A program made the translations under genes and the position numbers. The notes under the pieces were generated by a model. The model saw nothing but the letters and a program-made list of their open reading frames with translations. It ran no database searches and had not been told where the DNA came from. 32,434 bases of DNA from assembly GCA_035275105.1 (NCBI GenBank), contig DATENL010000171.1, positions 1 through 32,434 on the forward strand. Direction: 5' to 3'. The stretch comes from AC-37 sp035275105. GTDB lineage: Bacteria; Actinomycetota; Thermoleophilia; Solirubrobacterales; Thermoleophilaceae. Below, piece after piece: positions 30,938-32,434 of the stretch (positions are counted from its first letter, which is position 1; each line of letters opens with the position of its first letter).

Positions 30938-32299
30938 GTGGCCGCCGTGAGCAGCCTCCCGCCGGGCCCGCGCCTGCCGCGCTTCATGCAGACGCTCGGC
31001 TTCATCGTGGGTGCGGGTCGCTACCTCGGCTGGACCCGCCGGCGCTACGGCGACGTCGTGACCATGAGCACCCTGTTCGACTCGAGCTTCGTGATGGTCT
31101 TCGAGCCCGACCTCGTGAAGCAGGTGTTCAAGGGCCCGCCGGACCAGCTCCGCGCCGGAGAGGCGAACGCGCTGCTCGGGCCGATCCTCGGCGAGCGCTC
31201 CGTGCTGCTGCTCGACGGGGCGGAGCACATCCGCCACCGGCGGCTGATGCTGCCCGCGTTCCACGGTCAGCGGATGAAGGCCTACGACACGATCATGCGC
31301 GACGCCGCCGACCGCGAGATCGACGCGTGGCCGGCGGGCGAGCCGTTCGAGCTCCTGCCGTCGATGCAGGCGCTGACGCTCGACGTGATCATGCGCGCGG
31401 TCTTCGGCGTGGCCGAGGGCCAGCGGTACGACGACCTGCGCCACGCGCTGCGCGAGATGCTGCGGCCGATCTCGCGGCCCGTGGGCGTGATGGTGCTGAC
31501 GATGTCGCTCAGCCGCTGGCGCGGCAACGACACCGTGCGCCGTTTCGAGGAGCTGCGCGAGCGGGTGGACGAGCTGATCTTCGACGAGATCGCCCGCCGC
31601 CGCGAGGTGCCGGACCTGGAGAAGCGCGAGGACGTCTTCTCAACCCTGCTCCTCGCGCGCGACGAGGACGGCCAGCCGATGACCGACCAGGAGGTGCGCG
31701 ACGAGCTCGTGACCCTGCTGGTGGCCGGGCACGAGACGACCGCCACGGCGCTCGCGTGGACCTTCGACCTGCTCCTGCACGACGAGCGCGCGCTCGAGAG
31801 GCTGCGCGCCAGCCTCGACGCCGGCGAGGACGACTACCTCGACGCGGTCTGCAAGGAGTCGTTGCGCATCCGGCCGGTGATCCCCGGCATCGGGCGGAAG
31901 GTGCGCGGCGAGCCGTTCCAGCTCGGCGACTACACGATCCCGCCGGGCACGGAGATCAACCCGTCGATCGCGATGATCCACGCGCGCGGCGACAGCTACC
32001 CGCACCCGCGCGACTTCCGCCCCGAGCGCTTCCTCGGCGACTCGCCGCCCGACACCTACACCTGGATCCCGTTCGGCGGCGGCGTCCGCCGCTGCATCGG
32101 CGCGAGCTTCGCCCTGTTCGAGATGCGGGTCGTCGTCAGGCGCGTGCTCGAGCGCGCGACGCTCGCCGCCGCCGAGCCGGAGCCCGACGAGATCGAGCGC
32201 CGCGGCATCACCCTCGTCCCCTCGCGCGGCGTGCCCGTGCGGCAGACCGCCCCGCCCCGCCCCGCCGCCGAGCCCGTCGCCCAGGCGCAATCCGCGTAG
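30938..32299 (+). CDS. Cytochrome P450
   Basis: A 453-residue soluble P450 haem monooxygenase. Residues: oxygen-binding helix I AGHETT (263-268), Glu307-Arg310 in ESLR, FRPERF at 360-365, and the haem-thiolate loop FGGGVRRCIGASFA with Cys386. The N-terminus has a Pro-rich start (LPPGPRLPR) without a membrane anchor. A GTG nine bases further in (30947) is the likelier start if TAGGTG at 30935-30940 is the -10 of a leaderless message. No ferredoxin or reductase is nearby, so redox partners are unknown. The C-terminal tail, Pro/Ala-rich after 430, overlaps the convergent paralogue in the opposite frame. Substrate not predictable. Confidence 0.95.
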   Translation: MAAVSSLPPGPRLPRFMQTLGFIVGAGRYLGWTRRRYGDVVTMSTLFDSSFVMVFEPDLVKQVFKGPPDQLRAGEANALLGPILGERSVLLLDGAEHIRHRRLMLPAFHGQRMKAYDTIMRDAADREIDAWPAGEPFELLPSMQALTLDVIMRAVFGVAEGQRYDDLRHALREMLRPISRPVGVMVLTMSLSRWRGNDTVRRFEELRERVDELIFDEIARRREVPDLEKREDVFSTLLLARDEDGQPMTDQEVRDELVTLLVAGHETTATALAWTFDLLLHDERALERLRASLDAGEDDYLDAVCKESLRIRPVIPGIGRKVRGEPFQLGDYTIPPGTEINPSIAMIHARGDSYPHPRDFRPERFLGDSPPDTYTWIPFGGGVRRCIGASFALFEMRVVVRRVLERATLAAAEPEPDEIERRGITLVPSRGVPVRQTAPPRPAAEPVAQAQSA

Positions 32300-32434
32300 C
32301 GGCGGGGACCGGCGGGGACGTTTGGAGCACGCGCGCTCCGCGCGACGGCACGAGCGTGATGCCGCGGCGCTCGACCTCGTCCGGCTCGGCCTCGGCCGCC
32401 GCCAGCGCCGCGCGCTCGAGAACGCGCCGCACCA
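32208..32434 (-). CDS. Second cytochrome P450, C-terminal end only
   Basis: The minus strand at the right edge codes for VRRVLERAALAAAEAEPDEVERRGITLVPSRGA, nearly identical to residues 400-431 of the complete P450 on the plus strand. It is the end of a paralogous gene that begins beyond the window. The frame runs on past this match for about 40 Arg/Ala/Gly-rich residues to a stop at 32208, overlapping the other P450 by 92 bases; that tail is not like the P450 and may not be real coding. The two genes converge tail to tail. Confidence 0.75.
   Translation of the reverse strand, partial: VRRVLERAALAAAEAEPDEVERRGITLVPSRGARVLQTSPPVPAATRIAPGRRARRRGGAGRSAARARRARGRG

Overview
The window is high-GC DNA densely packed with genes on both strands. 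It looks like a soil or freshwater actinobacterium of the class Thermoleophilia (Solirubrobacter/Conexibacter-like). The clues are the GC-rich coding, frequent GTG/TTG starts, -10 boxes lying directly upstream of start codons, secreted proteins with stress-bearing Ig-like repeats, a bacterial eRF1-like protein, Ku and LuxR-tailed hydrolases. The placement is inferred from protein style; no marker gene such as 16S rRNA is present.

Layout: 1-1007 is the end of a two-component system on the minus strand (histidine kinase N-terminus plus OmpR-type regulator). 1124-1993 is a pair of small proteins (PhnB-like VOC and TfoX-N). 2066-3124 is a single-domain MetE-like zinc methyltransferase behind a direct repeat. 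3236-4926 is a P-II/ammonium transporter operon, facing an MFS exporter (5026-6258). 6399-6785 is another VOC protein. 6839-9772 is a divergent TetR/MMPL exporter pair with a clear shared operator, followed by a second MFS protein (9784-10965). 11000-12877 is a secreted seven-repeat propeller and 12979-14046 a hydrolase-LuxR fusion.

14358-18947 is the largest gene (1529 residues): a secreted mosaic with two copies of an Rhs-leader-like module and a C-terminal domain carrying clan GH-A glycosidase motifs. A TolB-like propeller follows. The minus-strand pair at 19903-22380 (MetF-like reductase and fatty acyl-AMP ligase) diverges from a tightly packed plus-strand run at 22510-25213: a secreted protein of unknown family, a GNAT, a carrier protein and a lipoprotein. 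Together these look like an uncharacterised acyl-activation/acyl-transfer system at the cell envelope and are the best candidate for an undescribed system.

The right third holds tRNA-Ser(GCU), a DUF2993 protein, a PepSY-like secreted protein, three small charged proteins leading into an eRF1-like (baeRF/Vms1-type) protein, a small membrane protein, Ku for non-homologous end joining, an acidic low-complexity protein, a GH114-like protein, a cytochrome P450 and the C-terminus of a second, convergent P450.

No rRNA, CRISPR array, insertion sequence or prophage was seen. No gene-free stretch exceeds 300 bases; the longest (25214-25490) contains the tRNA.
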